DNA of 64,000 nt from Mucidula mucida (Eukaryota > Basidiomycota > Agaricomycetes > Agaricales > Physalacriaceae): assembly GCA_015501055.1 (NCBI GenBank), contig JADNYV010000011.1:310001-374000 (forward strand). Direction: 5' to 3'. The notes under the pieces were generated by a model. The model saw nothing but the letters and a program-made list of their open reading frames with translations. It had not been told where the DNA came from and did no database searches. Position numbers and translations under genes: made by a program. Each line of letters begins with the position of its first letter. The stretch's first letter is position 1. This document shows positions 25,101-37,405 of this stretch, piece after piece.

Positions 25101-25485
25101 TCGTGAACGAGAGAGAGACAGCGGTTGGGGAAATAAGAAAGGAAGTGGTGGAGGTGGTTATCGTGATAACCGCAAGCGGAGCAGAAGTCCATATCGCGGA
25201 TACTCGAATGGCTCGAGACGTGACTCCGGTATGGGGTCGTACTCGAGGCGTAGTCCTAGTCCTTCTGGGAGTCAGTTCTCTGGGAGAGGGAGGGACCAGA
25301 AGCGTAGCCGAAGAGACTCTAGCCAGGACCGCAGTGTAAGCCCACGATATGCGAATTCTCGGGATGGTATAAAGCCTGTTCCACCGAATGATTATGTATA
25401 TAACGGGTCTCATCATCGCGGGCGAGGGAGGGGAAGAGGGAGGGGTAGGGGTAGGGGAACTTGGCACGATGTTTCTGGGCCATAA
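22123..25485 (+). CDS. DUF262 (GmrSD N-domain-like) protein with long disordered RS/RGG tail
   Basis: Nine exons join in frame: 22123-22285, 22338-22385, 22438-22518, 22569-22644, 22696-22711 (16 nt), 22762-22768 (7 nt), 22824-22833 (10 nt), 22883-23033 and 23086-25485. The N-terminal 300 residues match the DUF262 fold, related to ParB and the N-domain of the modification-dependent GmrSD nuclease: LDPEYQR, QLIDSLMNNYYIPPLIF, the signature IDGKQRLISIQRF, and REIF-x-RVQLGVQLTPAERLQA. There is no HNH-type nuclease domain after it. The last 550 residues are Pro/Ser-rich with Lys-rich patches (KKRKR, KRKP), then an RS-like and an RGRGRGRGRG end, which suggests nuclear RNA or chromatin binding. The role in fungi is unknown. 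All exons are intact. Confidence 0.85.
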
Positions 25486-25672
25486 TCACTCACGTATGCA
25501 TATGCCCTTCTTCTATGTACCACCTGTACTTGGTCTCTAAGCTACCATAGCACAGTCTCTGTATGCCTTTATTCACGCTGTACCAATTACCGTTATGATT
25601 TTCAAGACTTCTATGGCGCGTCAAGTCGAGCTTAACTCCTACCATCATCACGGTTTCGGTCCTCAATGCAAA

Positions 25673-28600
25673 ATGAATTCCTATCCACCGGAATTACTCG
25701 TACAACTGGCGCCAGTAATGTTTGTGGCTGGCCTTGATGCCCCGCTGGTCCCACCATCGTCGCCGGCGCCGTCGACCACATCCAAGTCGCAAGATGCATT
25801 CGCGGTGCTGACCATGCGGCTGCGCGATGCGTTGCTCAATCAGCGCAAAGTAGCAATCTGGCAGCCCGAAAAAGCGAAATCGTTCCAAGTGATCCTCGTC
25901 GACCGCGACGTGCGCTTTCCGCCGCGCAAGATGGCGCCAAACGATGATTCTCCGCATCTCCCTGGGCACTCGCCGCTTTCTCCCCTCACGCCGTCGTCAC
26001 CTCTCCATCCGGACGGACTGATTGCGCCAATATGGATACGAAAACACACGACGCTCGTTCCGTCTGTGTTCGTGTTGTTCATGCGCATATTCGAGTACCC
26101 CCACACGGCGCCGCGATCACCGCTGGACGGGGCAGACCCCGATAGGAACGCGACAGGGAGCAGGAGGAGCGCAAGCGCGACGTGGACCTGGCGGCGTATA
26201 TCGCGCTGCGGAAAAAGTCGACGAATGAACGCGGCATAAAGCTGACGGTGGTGCTGCTGGCGAGTCGGCGGATGCTGGACGATCCGTCGCTGGATGCGCG
26301 GCTGACGTTCATCAGGAAGCAGAGCGGGCTGGATGCGAGGGCGGCGCTGTTCGTGTTAAGTCCCGTCAGTCAGGCTGAGCTGGGTGATTTTGTTCAGAGG
26401 TGCGTATGCAGCTTTGTTGATGCCAATTCACTTGGTAATAATTGCATGACAGTTTACAACAGGCTCTCTACGAGCCTGCAGTGGAATATTACACGTCCCA
26501 TTCTAAACGCGTTAGGCGCAAGCGGAATAGACATACGCAGGCGCTCTCTTCGTATTCCAATCCGATTAGTCCTCTTGGGACAGCTGGCGCTTCACGGCCT
26601 CTTCGACCCGAGGGATGGACCGTGCGCTACGAGTACAAAATGGCATGCTTCGCCGAGTTTCGGGGTGAAGATGAAGTGGCGTTGAAGTGCGTTCTGGCGT
26701 CTTTGACGTTGTTCAATGTTAACAGGAACGTTAGGCACTATCAGGACGCTTACGAAGTGCTCGCGATCATGTTTGGGTCCATTGCCATCCTCCCGCCACG
26801 CACGAAGCGTTGGGCGGAAGCGAAGGTGCTTGCGGACTGTATCAATGTCAAGGTGCATGAATCTTGTATGCGTCCAACCGTATAGATTTCTGATATTTCC
26901 TGTAGATCGTGAAGTTGTACATGTACAACAACGAGCATGCTCTTGCTCTGTCTCATCATACGACGCACATACGGAAGTTTGGCGATCTTTCAAGAGGGTG
27001 GAGTATAGGTGAAGATACTTTTGAGTACTGGAGTTGGGTAGCTCGACAGTGAGTCTATTGACTTGCAGACTAAGGATGGCGTTGACCGTCCCCTAGATAT
27101 CGAATCCTTTCTGAGCTCATGGAACAAGGAACGCACTCCTCCCTGACGTACCTTCTCACCAACCGGTCGCCTTCACAAACGCGTTAAATTCTTTACTCTC
27201 TAGTAGCTCCCCTCAGGCGGCATCGCGTGGATCCACCCCTGCTCTTGAGTTAGACGGCTTACGCTCGCTCGGGCTCAATCCGAGTCATGCACTGCAACAC
27301 CCTGGCTTTTACTACTATATGGCGGCGCGTTGTACTGAAATGCGACGAGAACGGTTTTTGGCCACACTTGAAGCAGAGGCAAGGTTGTTCTGGAAACGTG
27401 TGCAAAGGTTGACACCATCCTTGTTAGGCTTTGGAACAGGGTGTTTCATCTTCTCCGGGATTCGCGAACGAGAAGAAAGTTGACCATCTTGTCATCATCC
27501 TGAAGTACGCTTTTATTTCATTGCTACGACTTGCAGCTAATTTGGCAAAGCTGTATACGAAAGCCTACGAACTGTTCAAGAAACACACTCCTACTCTCCC
27601 ACAGAGTCAAAGTCAAGCGAGGTTAACGCTTTGGATTGCGTATAGGATCGGACAAACTTACTTCGATTCTGGAAAGTTTGACATGGCCGTCCGGTTTGTG
27701 GCTAAACATTCTGTATGCAAATTAGTTCTAACTTACTTCCCAGGTTCTTTGAGCGCATCGCAAGGACATATCGCCGGGAAAGCTGGGACACTATGCTTCG
27801 GCCTTTATTGACGACTTGGTACGCATGTGTGCAGCAGCTCGGCGACGTTGAGTTGAGCGTGCGATTGTTGATCGAGATGCTGGGACATGGTGGGCGTCTT
27901 GCTTACTATGGTTCTTCTCTCTTCAACCCCAAATTTAGGACTTGAAGATGTCGATGAACCGGGAACTCTACAAGGTGATTTATTGGAGGTGTTGAAGGTA
28001 CATTCCAAACCTCTCACAGTGTTTCAACCCGAATTAAGTGGCGTTCCAGAGCACAGTCCCGACAACGCCTGATGAGCCTCTTTTGATTGACTCATCTGAG
28101 TCGCAGCCAATTTGCAAGTGTGATGTGTTTCGCCAGTGCTCCTTTCGCTGACGTTGGGTCTAGTTGATTGTGATGTTGTCTTCTGGCAAACGGAGGTCAA
28201 AGTCGGGGAATCGGCGGCGTTCCAGATGACAATAACTGCTCCAGAGGATGTGGCAATTTCCGATCTACCATTCACGTCTCTGACCATAACTTTTGCTGGT
28301 ACATATGGCCCAGTCACTCTGCAGCATGTTGACGGGGAGAGTTCTAATATCTCCAACCGCTACTTAAGCTTGGGAACCATATCGGAAGAGCCAAAGACGC
28401 TCGAGACTAGCTTGAGGTGGCAGCAGGGCTCGAGCTTGATCTTATCAGGCACTATGGTTTCTCATGTTCCGACTACTCTCAGAGTAGAGGAGTTACTCTT
28501 GACCTTGGTGCACGGAGCTTGGACATTCAAATCCCTTTGGACCCGACCAGTTCTCGAACCGGTTCCCCTCAGCCGCTATCACACAAGTGGCTGTCGTGCG

Positions 28601-30142
28601 TATCACCGCCACGGTTCATTGACATAAAGCGGGAAGATCCATCCTCGGTTTTGTGAGTGCAATCATCTCCTGCCGAATACGAAGCTGACGTTCTTCCAAA
28701 TTGTAGCGTTCGATATCGATCTCACAGTGTTGAATTGGATCTCTCTCATCCTTCGCCTGCGTGTATAGACGAAGAATATCCTATCACCATTGAGGTGACA
28801 AATGTTGATGATCAAGACCTCGAAATCTTCGTGGACATCCTTCTCCAACCAACCGAGGTGGATGATGCTGGTCAGCAGATATTGTGCTTGACTCCCGGAC
28901 TGTGTCTAACGATTGCTGCAGATAACTCCATTATTATTGATGGAGAATCCTCTTCGAGCTTCATCAAAGGTGTCCCCTTTGGAACACTCTCACCTGGAGA
29001 GAACTGCGTCAAAGTCTTACATCTTACGAGTACAGGTGGCGCAGGAGACCGTATACTCGACATCTCGTTGCAGTCGAGATCGAAGAAGAGTTTCAATGGG
29101 GAGCCCATTGAAGACGTTTCGGAGGTTCTGAAGACTGTTGTGGTTCCTACTGTAGCAGCACTCAGCATCACCCACGACATCGTGTATCGGCGGTCATTGA
29201 AGGATCGGATGGGGCTGGCTGACCTCCGAGCCTTCGACGAGGACTTTTGGGATGATGGGCAAGGCGGAGAGGCTGAGGTGAACCTCATGATTGAGTGTGC
29301 AGGTCCTTGGAGTATCTTGATGGAGAAATTGACACTGCAACGACAGGTAGAGTTTTTTCGTTCGTCCCATACCTCGTCAACTGAGCATTGAAAAGGATAA
29401 TGATGAGGCGAAAGTTCTTGAAGCCTCCTCAGATGACGACGACAGTGATCTTCCTTCCGAGTATTTCCCTGGCGACCAATTCTCCGTTTGGTGCCGTATT
29501 AGTTTATCGCCTTCTGAATATCCCTCGCCTGCTATACCCAGCGTGGGTCAATATGCAATACATTGGAGAAGGTCAGAATAGCTTTATATCCGTTTCACTT
29601 TACTCTAACGCCCTCCAAGGATTCATGAGGACGGAACTCATGGCCCCTCGTCAAAGAGCACCGTATCACTCCCATCTCTTCGGCCTCCAACAGATGGACT
29701 TATTGGCCTACTACATATTGCCCCAACAGCTCGATTACACCAAACCATTCCCCTCAGTCTTATCATCCGTAATAATCATCCTTCGCGAGCCGCCAACATC
29801 ACTGTGCACGTCGAGCTTGACCCGTCAGATGGTTTCGTCATATCAGGAATACGCAATGGTCGTATTCCTATCCTACTTCCTGGCTCCGAGGAGAAGGTGA
29901 TGTGGAATCTCATTCCAATTGAGTGCGGACATGTGGCGCTTCCCAGGATCAAGGTCATAGATAGAAGGAAAGTGGTGCAGGAATCTACGGAAGCGGAGGA
30001 AGAATTGGTGAAGATTGTAGATGTCCGTTTGGATTATAGACGGGAAGAGGCTGAAGAGAAGGACGAAGACTCGGAGTCGCCTACAGAAAAGGAGACCAAT
30101 TCTCCTCTGGCAGTCGTGGGCACTGTGTTCGTTTCGCCTTGA
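25673..30142 (+). CDS. TRAPPC11: TRAPP complex subunit TRAPPC11 (foie gras and gryzun domains)
   Basis: TRAPPC11 is a subunit of the TRAPPII/III-type tethering complexes that activate Rab GTPases at the Golgi. The start MNSYPPELLVQLAPVMFVAG and the segment PDGLIAPIWIRKHTTLVP are typical. The foie gras region follows: RPEGWTVRYEYKMACFAEFR, QDAYEVLAIMFGS, RTKRWAEAKVLADCIN, NPSHALQHPGFYYYMAARC, YTKAYELFKKH. The C-terminal gryzun beta-sandwich part starts near 28170 (DCDVVFWQTEVKVGE) and ends at the TGA of 30140-30142. About a dozen short introns occur, two of them GC-AG (27379-27427 and 28114-28163). One-base frame breaks lie at about 26148 and 28524, both in short homopolymers; since the protein is normally essential these are probably sequence errors. 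The intron near 27507-27550 is unclear. Confidence 0.9.
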
Positions 30143-30304
30143 ACGTGGATTCGATTGTGGATGCAGTTTGTATATATATGACCATTTATCTTTCTTTGTT
30201 TCAGATGGATCTGAGCGTAAAGCGCAGAGGCAGATCAGGGGCTATCTCATGTAATCGACAGCGTCTTGAACCACCATCTCTGAATCACTTACAAGTTATT
30301 ACTT

Positions 30305-32096
30305 ATGGCAGCATTGGAAAATGTCCAATATCTTCGCGTCGAGATCGAAAACTTGCGGAACTCGTGACTGGAAGTCCGGCAAGAACGCGACGACATGGAA
30401 CGCGAGGCATCAGGTGTTCGTTCTGAGAATGAACAGTTGAAAATGCAGAGAAGAGATCTGGAGAGGGAGCTTGCTGAATCGAAGCGCATGATAGAGCATC
30501 TGATTCTCACGCAAGGTTCTCATTGTCATAACTTAAAAGTACGCCAGTACGAGCTCTTGATAACTTGTTTTGATCTTGACGATGTTCAACAGACGGTACG
30601 TTACTTGCTGAATGTTGCTCCTCGGTGTTATAACGTTCTCTATTACAGCAGGAGTTCAAGGTATATTCATTTCTCAATAATGCACCTTCAATTCTCCAAT
30701 GGGGGTTAACTGTGTTCATAGCGGGCGCCTAGTAGCACTCCTGCAAGGAAACGGAAATGACCTCCAAAGCAAGTCAGTGACTCTGAGATAGATGTCGACA
30801 ATTTCGTACGTCCGTCGCCCCTTCATGCTGAGATTTAAACCAACATCAATGCATGGCAGCCTACACTACGCCAGTTCAGCTCAAACGCAAAGTCAAGCGT
30901 TTGAGTCCAGTAGCTTCATTTGCGCTCGCACACCTTCAAGTAATAGACCTAATCTCCTCTGAGGACGAGGAGCAGTCACCTCATGTAGGTGCTCGCGCTG
31001 TCTTGAAGTCATCCGTAATGCAAACTTTCTTAGCTTGTCCTTGACATCAGCGCCCCTCGAGGACAAAGCAGATCCAGAGGGTAATCAGAAAAGAGTAATT
31101 CTAACATCGACGTTGTCATGAGATTTCCTGATGATGAGGATGTCAAACATGACTTCAAATCTAGCGTAAAGATAGAGCCCAAGGCCAAGAAAGAGGAAAC
31201 ACGCTTTTCCATGGTGCCCGTAAGTGTACTGGTTCATATTCCAGGTTTTTGTTAGCAAGTTCTGACAGTACTGCAGCAATCAGACTCATTCGATGACCAT
31301 TCATCAGATTTTACCTTCATCGTTGATGTTTGCTTCACGAGTGGAAATCACCTCCAACCCGCCTTGGTATGTTTTTAGCCAGAACGAGTCGGAGTCGGGT
31401 CGGGTCGTGTGGGAATACGTTGGGGGATATGAATCAAAGGTTCAAGTCGGTGAGCTCAGAGGCTCCACATTCAAAGGACTCCCAGAAGACGTCAAGCGCG
31501 CATGGGGAAAACTCCTTGCTTCTAGCAAGAGTCACAGACAGGATGTGTACGTCTCGTTGAGAGCACGAGTCGCGCTGCGGAAATCTGGAGTCGCGGTAGA
31601 TTCTGAAGGGGAACAACTGGAAATGGCTGAGATTAGGGCTGGAAGAGGTTATGTACTGGATGGAAAGGACATTGTGGAGGCTCTTACATCTGGAGAAGAG
31701 GTTGGGTCCCTCCATCGACTGGCCGACCTTATCCATGTCGCTAACTTGAATCTTGCACTAGGGCATCAAAATACTTGAAATGAGGTGCACGTCTTATGAT
31801 CACGCTTTTGTGGAGGAGCTCATTGCGAAACGACGCGACTGGACGCCCAAGCCTAGAAAAGAGAAGATGGAAAAGAAGGGCAAGATGTTGAAATCCCCTG
31901 CGAACTCATCCCACAGCCATGCAGCGACATATGTACCCTAAAGTCGAGGACAACTTTGATCCGGGTCCCTCATCATCGCGCGAGCGTAGGAAGACACGCC
32001 GCCAACTCGATCTAAACATCGACTATGGAGAGCTTGAAGAGAATATCGACGACGATCCGTCATACAAAGCGGGAGAGTCGTCTGGTGGAGAAGACT
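30305..32096 (+). pseudogene. Decaying coiled-coil/disordered protein gene with in-frame stops
   Basis: ATG at 30305 opens a coiled-coil (LENVQYLRVEIENLR ... RRDLERELAESKRMIEHLIL). Small exons follow, including a 12-nt one (30649-30660). Then come a Lys/Arg patch (LKRKVKR), acidic segments (SSEDEEQS), a folded-looking part with NPPWYVFSQNESES, VVWEYVGGYESKVQVGE and MAEIRAGRGYVLDGKDIVEA, and an acidic tail ending AGESSGGED. TGA codons interrupt the frame at 30365-30367 and 30758-30760; both would read as Arg if CGA. The frame also slips near 31938. It resembles uncharacterised Agaricomycete proteins. A more degraded relative lies at 39780-41150. The stops may be real decay or could be hidden by an intron I did not see. 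Confidence 0.5.
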
Positions 32097-32249
32097 AATG
32101 TCTCTATGTACAAATGTCAAATTGCAATGGACATCAGAAGAGAGTCAAGTGGATGGTCATAGAGGTACGCAGTATGTATAGTAGTGCCATACTTACTGTA
32201 GGTCTGGGTGGTCCTTAGTGATGATAAGTGGTGACCTTCGAAGTGCCAC

Positions 32250-32385
32250 TGCCACTTCAACTGGCGGGAGTTGAACGTGTCGTCGGTTGGCTTGGCGGAT
32301 CAGCGGTTGACTTGCAGGAGCTGGTCGGTCAGTGGTCCAGTCACGAAGGAAAGAGTGAGCACTACATCGAGTCCTGCTCATGTTC
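32250..32385 (-). repeat. Minisatellite unit remnant U5
   Basis: A short minus-strand relic: the array motif GTTGAACGTGTCGTCGGTTGG, CTTGCAGGAGCTGGTCGGTC and a GTGAGCACTACAT-like donor. It corresponds to the first-intron border region of the full units, without promoter or 3' end. Confidence 0.5.
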
Positions 32386-32529
32386 TAAAGGAGGCTAGGT
32401 TTTTGAGCTACCATTGAACCCCAAAAAGGCAAAACATAGTATTTAATGCCAGCAGCGGCACATAGCCCGCCAAGTCGACAACATCACCTTCTCTTCATAG
32501 TCAACAATGTCAAGTAGCAACGATTGACC

Positions 32530-34160
32530 CATCTCGATCGCAATGATGCCCCCGACGATATTGCCTTTTCTGGCCCCGGCCCGACCCTGAGGCGCCACAC
32601 AACTTTGACCAGCCAAAATAGGTCAGAACAATGGTCCACTATCCCAATTTGGGTCAGTCCATTGTGCACAGCCCTGACATCCCCCTTCTGTATAAAAGGA
32701 CTGTGGACCCGAACGATTCCTCATCCTTTCTTTCGTCCACACTCCCAACTCCCACTTCCACACTATCTTTCATCCAGTCTTTTACAGCCGCCCCGGACGG
32801 CGACGACGCCTCATTCTATGTCACGCAGGACGACCGCTGTCGCGCCTCAATCAATCGGTGAGTGCTACATTGCTCGATGTTATTGCACAGTTTGACCTTG
32901 CGATGTTCAGACTCACCCTCCTCGCAACTAGACGACAGATAGACCGACCAGCTCCTGCAAGTCGATCGCTCCCGCTACGATTTACCTCGATTCCACAAGC
33001 CGACCGACGACACGAACTTCCGCAAGCCGACCGCTCACTACCACGATAGACCTCGACTCGCGCCTTTGATTCCACAAGCCGACCCGACGACACGCTCTCC
33101 CGCAAGCCGACCGCCTCTACGCCACCTTCGCGGACGACCGACTTCGACTTTCCGTTCCGGCGACACGTTACTCCCGCAAGACGACCGACTCTCGACACAG
33201 CAAATCAAGCGACGACACGATCTCCCGCAAGCCGACCGCTCCCGACCACGACTCACGCCTCCAGTTCCACAAGCCGACCCGACGACACGCTCTCCCGCAA
33301 GCCGACCGTCTCCACGCCACACTTTCGATTCGCGGACGACTTTCTGTTCCACAAGCCGACCGACGAAACGATACTCCCGCAAGACGACCGACTCTCAAAA
33401 CAGCAAATCGACCGACGACACGACCTCCTGCAAGCCGACCGCTCACCACCACGATACACCTCGACTCGCGCCTTCGATTCCACAAGCCAACCGGCTCTAG
33501 TACCCCACATGCGCGGACGACCGATCTCGACTTTCCGTTCCGATGACACGTTACTCCCGCAAGACAACCGACATCGCAAACCGGAAAACATGTGGCTCCT
33601 GCAAATCGACCCGCTTCCGACCGATCTCAAGCACGACTCACACCTTCAGCTCCACAAGCCGACCGACGACACGCTCTCCCGCAAGCCGACCGCCAGTACG
33701 CCACACTCTCGAACCCACCAGCCGACCGATCACGACTTCGACTCCAATGCCACAAGCCGACCGACGACACGTTATCCCGCAAGTCGACCGCCTCCCTCAC
33801 CTCGCTTTGGACGAATTTGCATCCACAAGCCGACTCGACCCCCTCAAACACGATTTCTTGTACTTCAGCGCTGTCTCCACGACGTGGACGATCTCCTGCG
33901 ACGCGCTTGACGGCCAACTGCCTTGACTTCTATAAACGACCGACGGACCAGCAAAGACGCACCGAATTCTGGGATCTCTGGATGATAACAAGGTGAGTGC
34001 ATTCAGTTCCCATGCAATGCTTCTGAGCACTATCACAGGACACGTCCTAAGTGCGAAGAAGGTGACGTTGCCCTTTTATTTCAGTCAGATTCAGCACTAA
34101 TCCCCGCTATGTTGAGGTGTAATTATTTCATCAAGTCCTCGGAGTTCGCACACATTGGAA
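32530..34160 (+). repeat. Minisatellite unit U6, full length
   Basis: The plus strand carries the complete plan: GGCCCCGGCCCGACCC block (32570), CAGAACAATGG, CAGCCCTGACATCCCCC and TATAAAAGG (32691-32699). A leader contains an ATG at 32818. The first intron starts GTGAGTGCTACATTG (about 32859) and ends TTCAG near 32911. The array of CGACGACACG / CCCGCAAGCCGACCG repeats spans 32930-33830. A segment coding FWDLWMITR runs up to the second intron (GTGAGTGCATTCAG near 33992), and the terminal exon has RTRPKCEEGDVALLFQ near 34042. The frame is broken several times in the array. Confidence 0.7.
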
Positions 34161-34415
34161 GAGTCTATAGTGTAGATTGTAGTGCCTGGTTGTCTCCCTT
34201 CGCGCAGTTATAAAATTCATGTTCGTTGGTCAAGTCTGAGTCATCGTCGTCCAGTCTGAATTAGTGCACTGTCGTCAGTGTAACAGCCGACCGCGAACGC
34301 GCGCAAGCTCCTTTAGAGGAGTCTATAGTGCAGATTGTGATGCTTGTTTTTTCCTTCGCGCCGTTATAAAATCCAAGTTCGTGGGCCAAGTCCGAGTCAT
34401 TGTCGTCCAGTCTGA
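34158..34415 (+). repeat. Two tandem copies of an about 100-bp promoter segment
   Basis: 34158-34259 and 34316-34415 are diverged copies. Shared features are AGAGTCTATAGTG-AGATTG, TTATAAAAT-CA and a segment ending GTCGTCCAGTCTGA. Each copy has a TATAAAAT. The downstream gene copy B starts at 34629, so this may be a duplicated core promoter. Arm A has only one copy. Confidence 0.6.
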
Positions 34416-34628
34416 GGTAATGTGTCGTCGCGTCAGAGCCGACCGCAAGCTCCTTCTAGAATGGTGCAGTAGCGCGGTAGAAAGGGTAGCTCAAGTTCTC
34501 CAATGCGGAAATCTCTGAACGCGCTATGAGCGACGGTAGCGCACGTCGAGTCTATCAAGTATTCGCAAGCTGCTGGTCGTAGTGTAATGCCGGCGGCAAG
34601 TCGATTTTGGCGCCTGGCTCTGAACGCC

Positions 34629-35339
34629 ATGGTCCAAGGGCTTGTTTTCGTATTAATTCTATCAAGCTGCTTCTCTCTCGTTTACTGCAACACTGAAATC
34701 CTCAACTTTGGCGTAGAAGATGATGTATCTTCTTTGGAGTATGGCCATATTACACTGGTGAGATAGATTGACTGACATCCAACAGACGAGTCCAATTCCC
34801 CGTCGAGCTCAGCGCAGGTGCAAATGAAATAGAGTCAGTTATTTCTCTCAACGAGACTGTCGAAGGAAGAGACGCAGGGGACCTCTGGTTATCTCTAGAT
34901 ACCGGCGGTTCTTGGGACGCGTATGTCAGTTTACGCTTAGGATATCTTGGACTGCCAGTGTACGTTTACATTCACGTCTCCCTTGCCTCCAATTATTGAA
35001 TGATTTGCAGTATCCAACATACTTCTCCATCAATCTCTACAGCACACCAGACGCTTCCCTTGAACGCGTCAAATACGCGCGCATATACACGCTGTTCACT
35101 CCGGTGTATTTACCCCACCTGTTGAGCGCACCTCGGAACCACTGCATGTTCCGTTTACTGTCATTCTTGAGCCCTTGGTTTTTGGTGTCCTCCCGTTGTC
35201 TGTTCAGCCTGTACTTGTTTGCCTTGGGGTGGTTATACTCGGCGCGATACTCGTTACCCCCAAGGTCTACGCGGCTCTGGCTACGATGGCGATGGAGGCT
35301 AGAAAGGAGAGTGTTGTGAAGGCTATGAAGAGGAAGTGA
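34629..35339 (+). pseudogene. Degenerate signal-anchored membrane protein gene, copy B
   Basis: ATG at 34629 opens the signal peptide MVQGLVFVLILSSCFSLVYC followed by NTEILNFGVEDDVSS. Later exons give LWLSLDTGGSWDAY, SINLYSTPDASLERVKYA, the membrane helix (PLSVQPVLVCLGVVILGAIL) and the basic end VKAMKRK with TGA at 35337-35339. Relative to copy A it keeps the frame through the membrane helix, but it has an extra GC dinucleotide after KYA and the same too-short first intron. Neither copy reads through cleanly, so an intact gene, if any, lies elsewhere. Confidence 0.55.
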
Positions 35340-36059
35340 GATGTGCTCATACACTCATGTGGTCAGTGGATCACAGATGATAATGATGTCCTCGCGACGC
35401 TGACGTTCACAGCTGCATTCTAGTCAAGCTGCGCTATATACCTTGATCATCCAGCCTTATATAGCGACGATGATGGTGAGTTTGATTACCCACTTCTTCC
35501 CCGTCGTGCTCCTTTTGGAAGCAGGATTTGGACTATACTGGGCTTCTTCAGTTGGAACTTATCTACTATATAGACATCTCGGTTGCATACCACTGTCTTC
35601 CTTGAACCTTCCTCCCACCGTTCTCCAAAAGTTAACCTTGTTTTAGCAGGTTCTGTCTCGTTGCCAACGACGCTTGATGCATTTATTTCCGCCCGAGCAA
35701 ACTCACTTTGGAGTATGACGCGGGTCGTCGGTCGGCTCGCGGCGTGGAAAATATGGGGTCGAGGTGGTCGACCTGCGTGAAAGGTGGCATCTCGCGGCTT
35801 GTGTGAGTGACGGATGTCGTCCATTGTTCTGATCTTTTGGCTGGTCAATGTTCACCGCTCGGGATTAATAAGTCGTAACGTTGTAGGCAAGAACCGAAAT
35901 TCCAGATCTCATCTGCCACTGAGTGTTGCCCAGCTGAGTTGGCGCTATTTATTGCTGGAGTGCTCTGTGACAACGGTACTTTGGACTGCTTCAAGTTAAA
36001 TCACGAGCCTCTTTTTCATCAAGAACTGATAGCGCCGCCAATTTCTGCATGCAAAGTCG
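35340..36059. other. Arm B spacer, no gene supported
   Basis: Inverted match to 10231-10979. No coding frame with support. Confidence 0.45.
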
Positions 36060-37320
36060 ATGCGCACCAATAAGCGCCGAGTGTAATGCCCCCGACGATA
36101 TTGCCTTTTCTGGCCACAACCCTGAAGCGCCACACAACTTTGACCAGCCACAAAAGGTCGGAACAATGGACCACTATCCCAATTTGGGCTGGTCCATTGT
36201 GCACAGCCCTGACATCCCCCTTCTGTATAAAAGGACGTGCTGTGGACCCAAATGATTCCCCATCCTTTCTTTTATCCCCACCACACCCTCACTCGTCTCC
36301 CCCCCCACACACTCTATCTCTCATTGAGCCTCTTGCCCACGACAACAACGCCTAACGCCTGATTTCAATCCCACAACCGCTGTTGCGCCTCAATCGACCG
36401 GCGAGTCCCTTGATGTTCAATGTCATCAGCCGTTAACCTTGTTATGTTTATAGACTCACCCGCCTCGCAGTCAGACGACCGATAGACCGACCAGCTCCTG
36501 CATGTCGACCGCCACTCTTTGCCTCCAACCCACAAGTCGACCGACGACACGCCAAACTCCTGCAAGCCGACCGCTCAGGACCTCGACTCAAGCCTTCGAC
36601 CTACAAGCCGACCCGACGACACGCTCTCCCGCAAGCCAACCGCCTCTACGCCACCTGCGCGGACGACCGATCTCGACTTTCTGTTCCGACGACACGTTAC
36701 TCCCGCCAGACAACCGACATCGCAAACCGGCCGACGACATGTGGCTACTGCAAGTCGACCGCTTCCGACCGATTCTCAAGCACGACTCGCACCTTGAGTT
36801 CCGCAAGCCGACCGCCTCTACGCCACACTCTCGAACCCACCAGCCGACCGACCACGACTATCTCTCGACTTCAAACGATGCCACAAGGCGAACCGACGAA
36901 ACGTTTTTCCCCGCAAGTCGACCGCTCCGCCCGCCTCTATGAACGAATTCGCATCCACAAGCCGACGACTCGACTTCCTCAAGAACGACCTTTTCTAGTT
37001 CGACGCTGCTTCCACGACGACGATCTACTTTGGCTGGACGAATAACCTGTCCCGACTTTTATGGACGACCGACCATCAAGAACGCACCGGATTCTGGGAT
37101 CCAAACCTCTGGATCACAACAAGGTGAGTGCATTCAGTTCCATTGCAATGCTTCTGAGCACTATCGCAGGACACGTCCCAAGTGCAAAGAAGGTGAAGTT
37201 GTCCTTTTCCCCGTCAAACTCAGCACTAATCCCCGTTATGATGAGGTGACATTGTCTTCATCAAGTTGTCGGCAGGAACGTCAAATATCGGTCGAGCCTT
37301 CAGAGAATAAGGCGTCATCG
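36060..37320 (+). repeat. Minisatellite unit U7, full length
   Basis: On the plus strand: promoter block with CAGCCCTGACATCCCCC and TATAAAAGG (36226-36234), leader, first-intron donor (here GCGAGTCCC instead of GTGAGTGC near 36401) and acceptor near 36450, repeat array 36520-36950, second intron with GTGAGTGCATTCAG near 37124, and a terminal exon with RTRPKCKEGEVVLF near 37171. It ends about 80 bp before the 3' flank of the FAD oxidase gene. Confidence 0.65.
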
Positions 37321-37405
37321 ATTTGAAGTAGAAACTATTCGATATTAGACGAGACTACTTGATGCCTTGTGAATAAGATAAGATGTAAGTGAGTAATAAT
37401 AATAT

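Larger units (their letters stand above)
32250..37330. repeat. Arm B of a large inverted segmental duplication
   Basis: Mirror image of 9040-14270 with the same order of parts in reverse: minisatellite unit U6, upstream region, secreted/membrane protein gene, spacer, unit U7. It differs from arm A by a local tandem duplication (34158-34415), by lacking the U2 half-unit, and by small indels. Confidence 0.8.

Noticed and set aside
30365..30760. Selenocysteine or programmed readthrough at the two TGA codons
   Set aside because: Fungi of this group lack the selenocysteine machinery in general, and no stem-loop or readthrough context is evident; decay or intron error is simpler.
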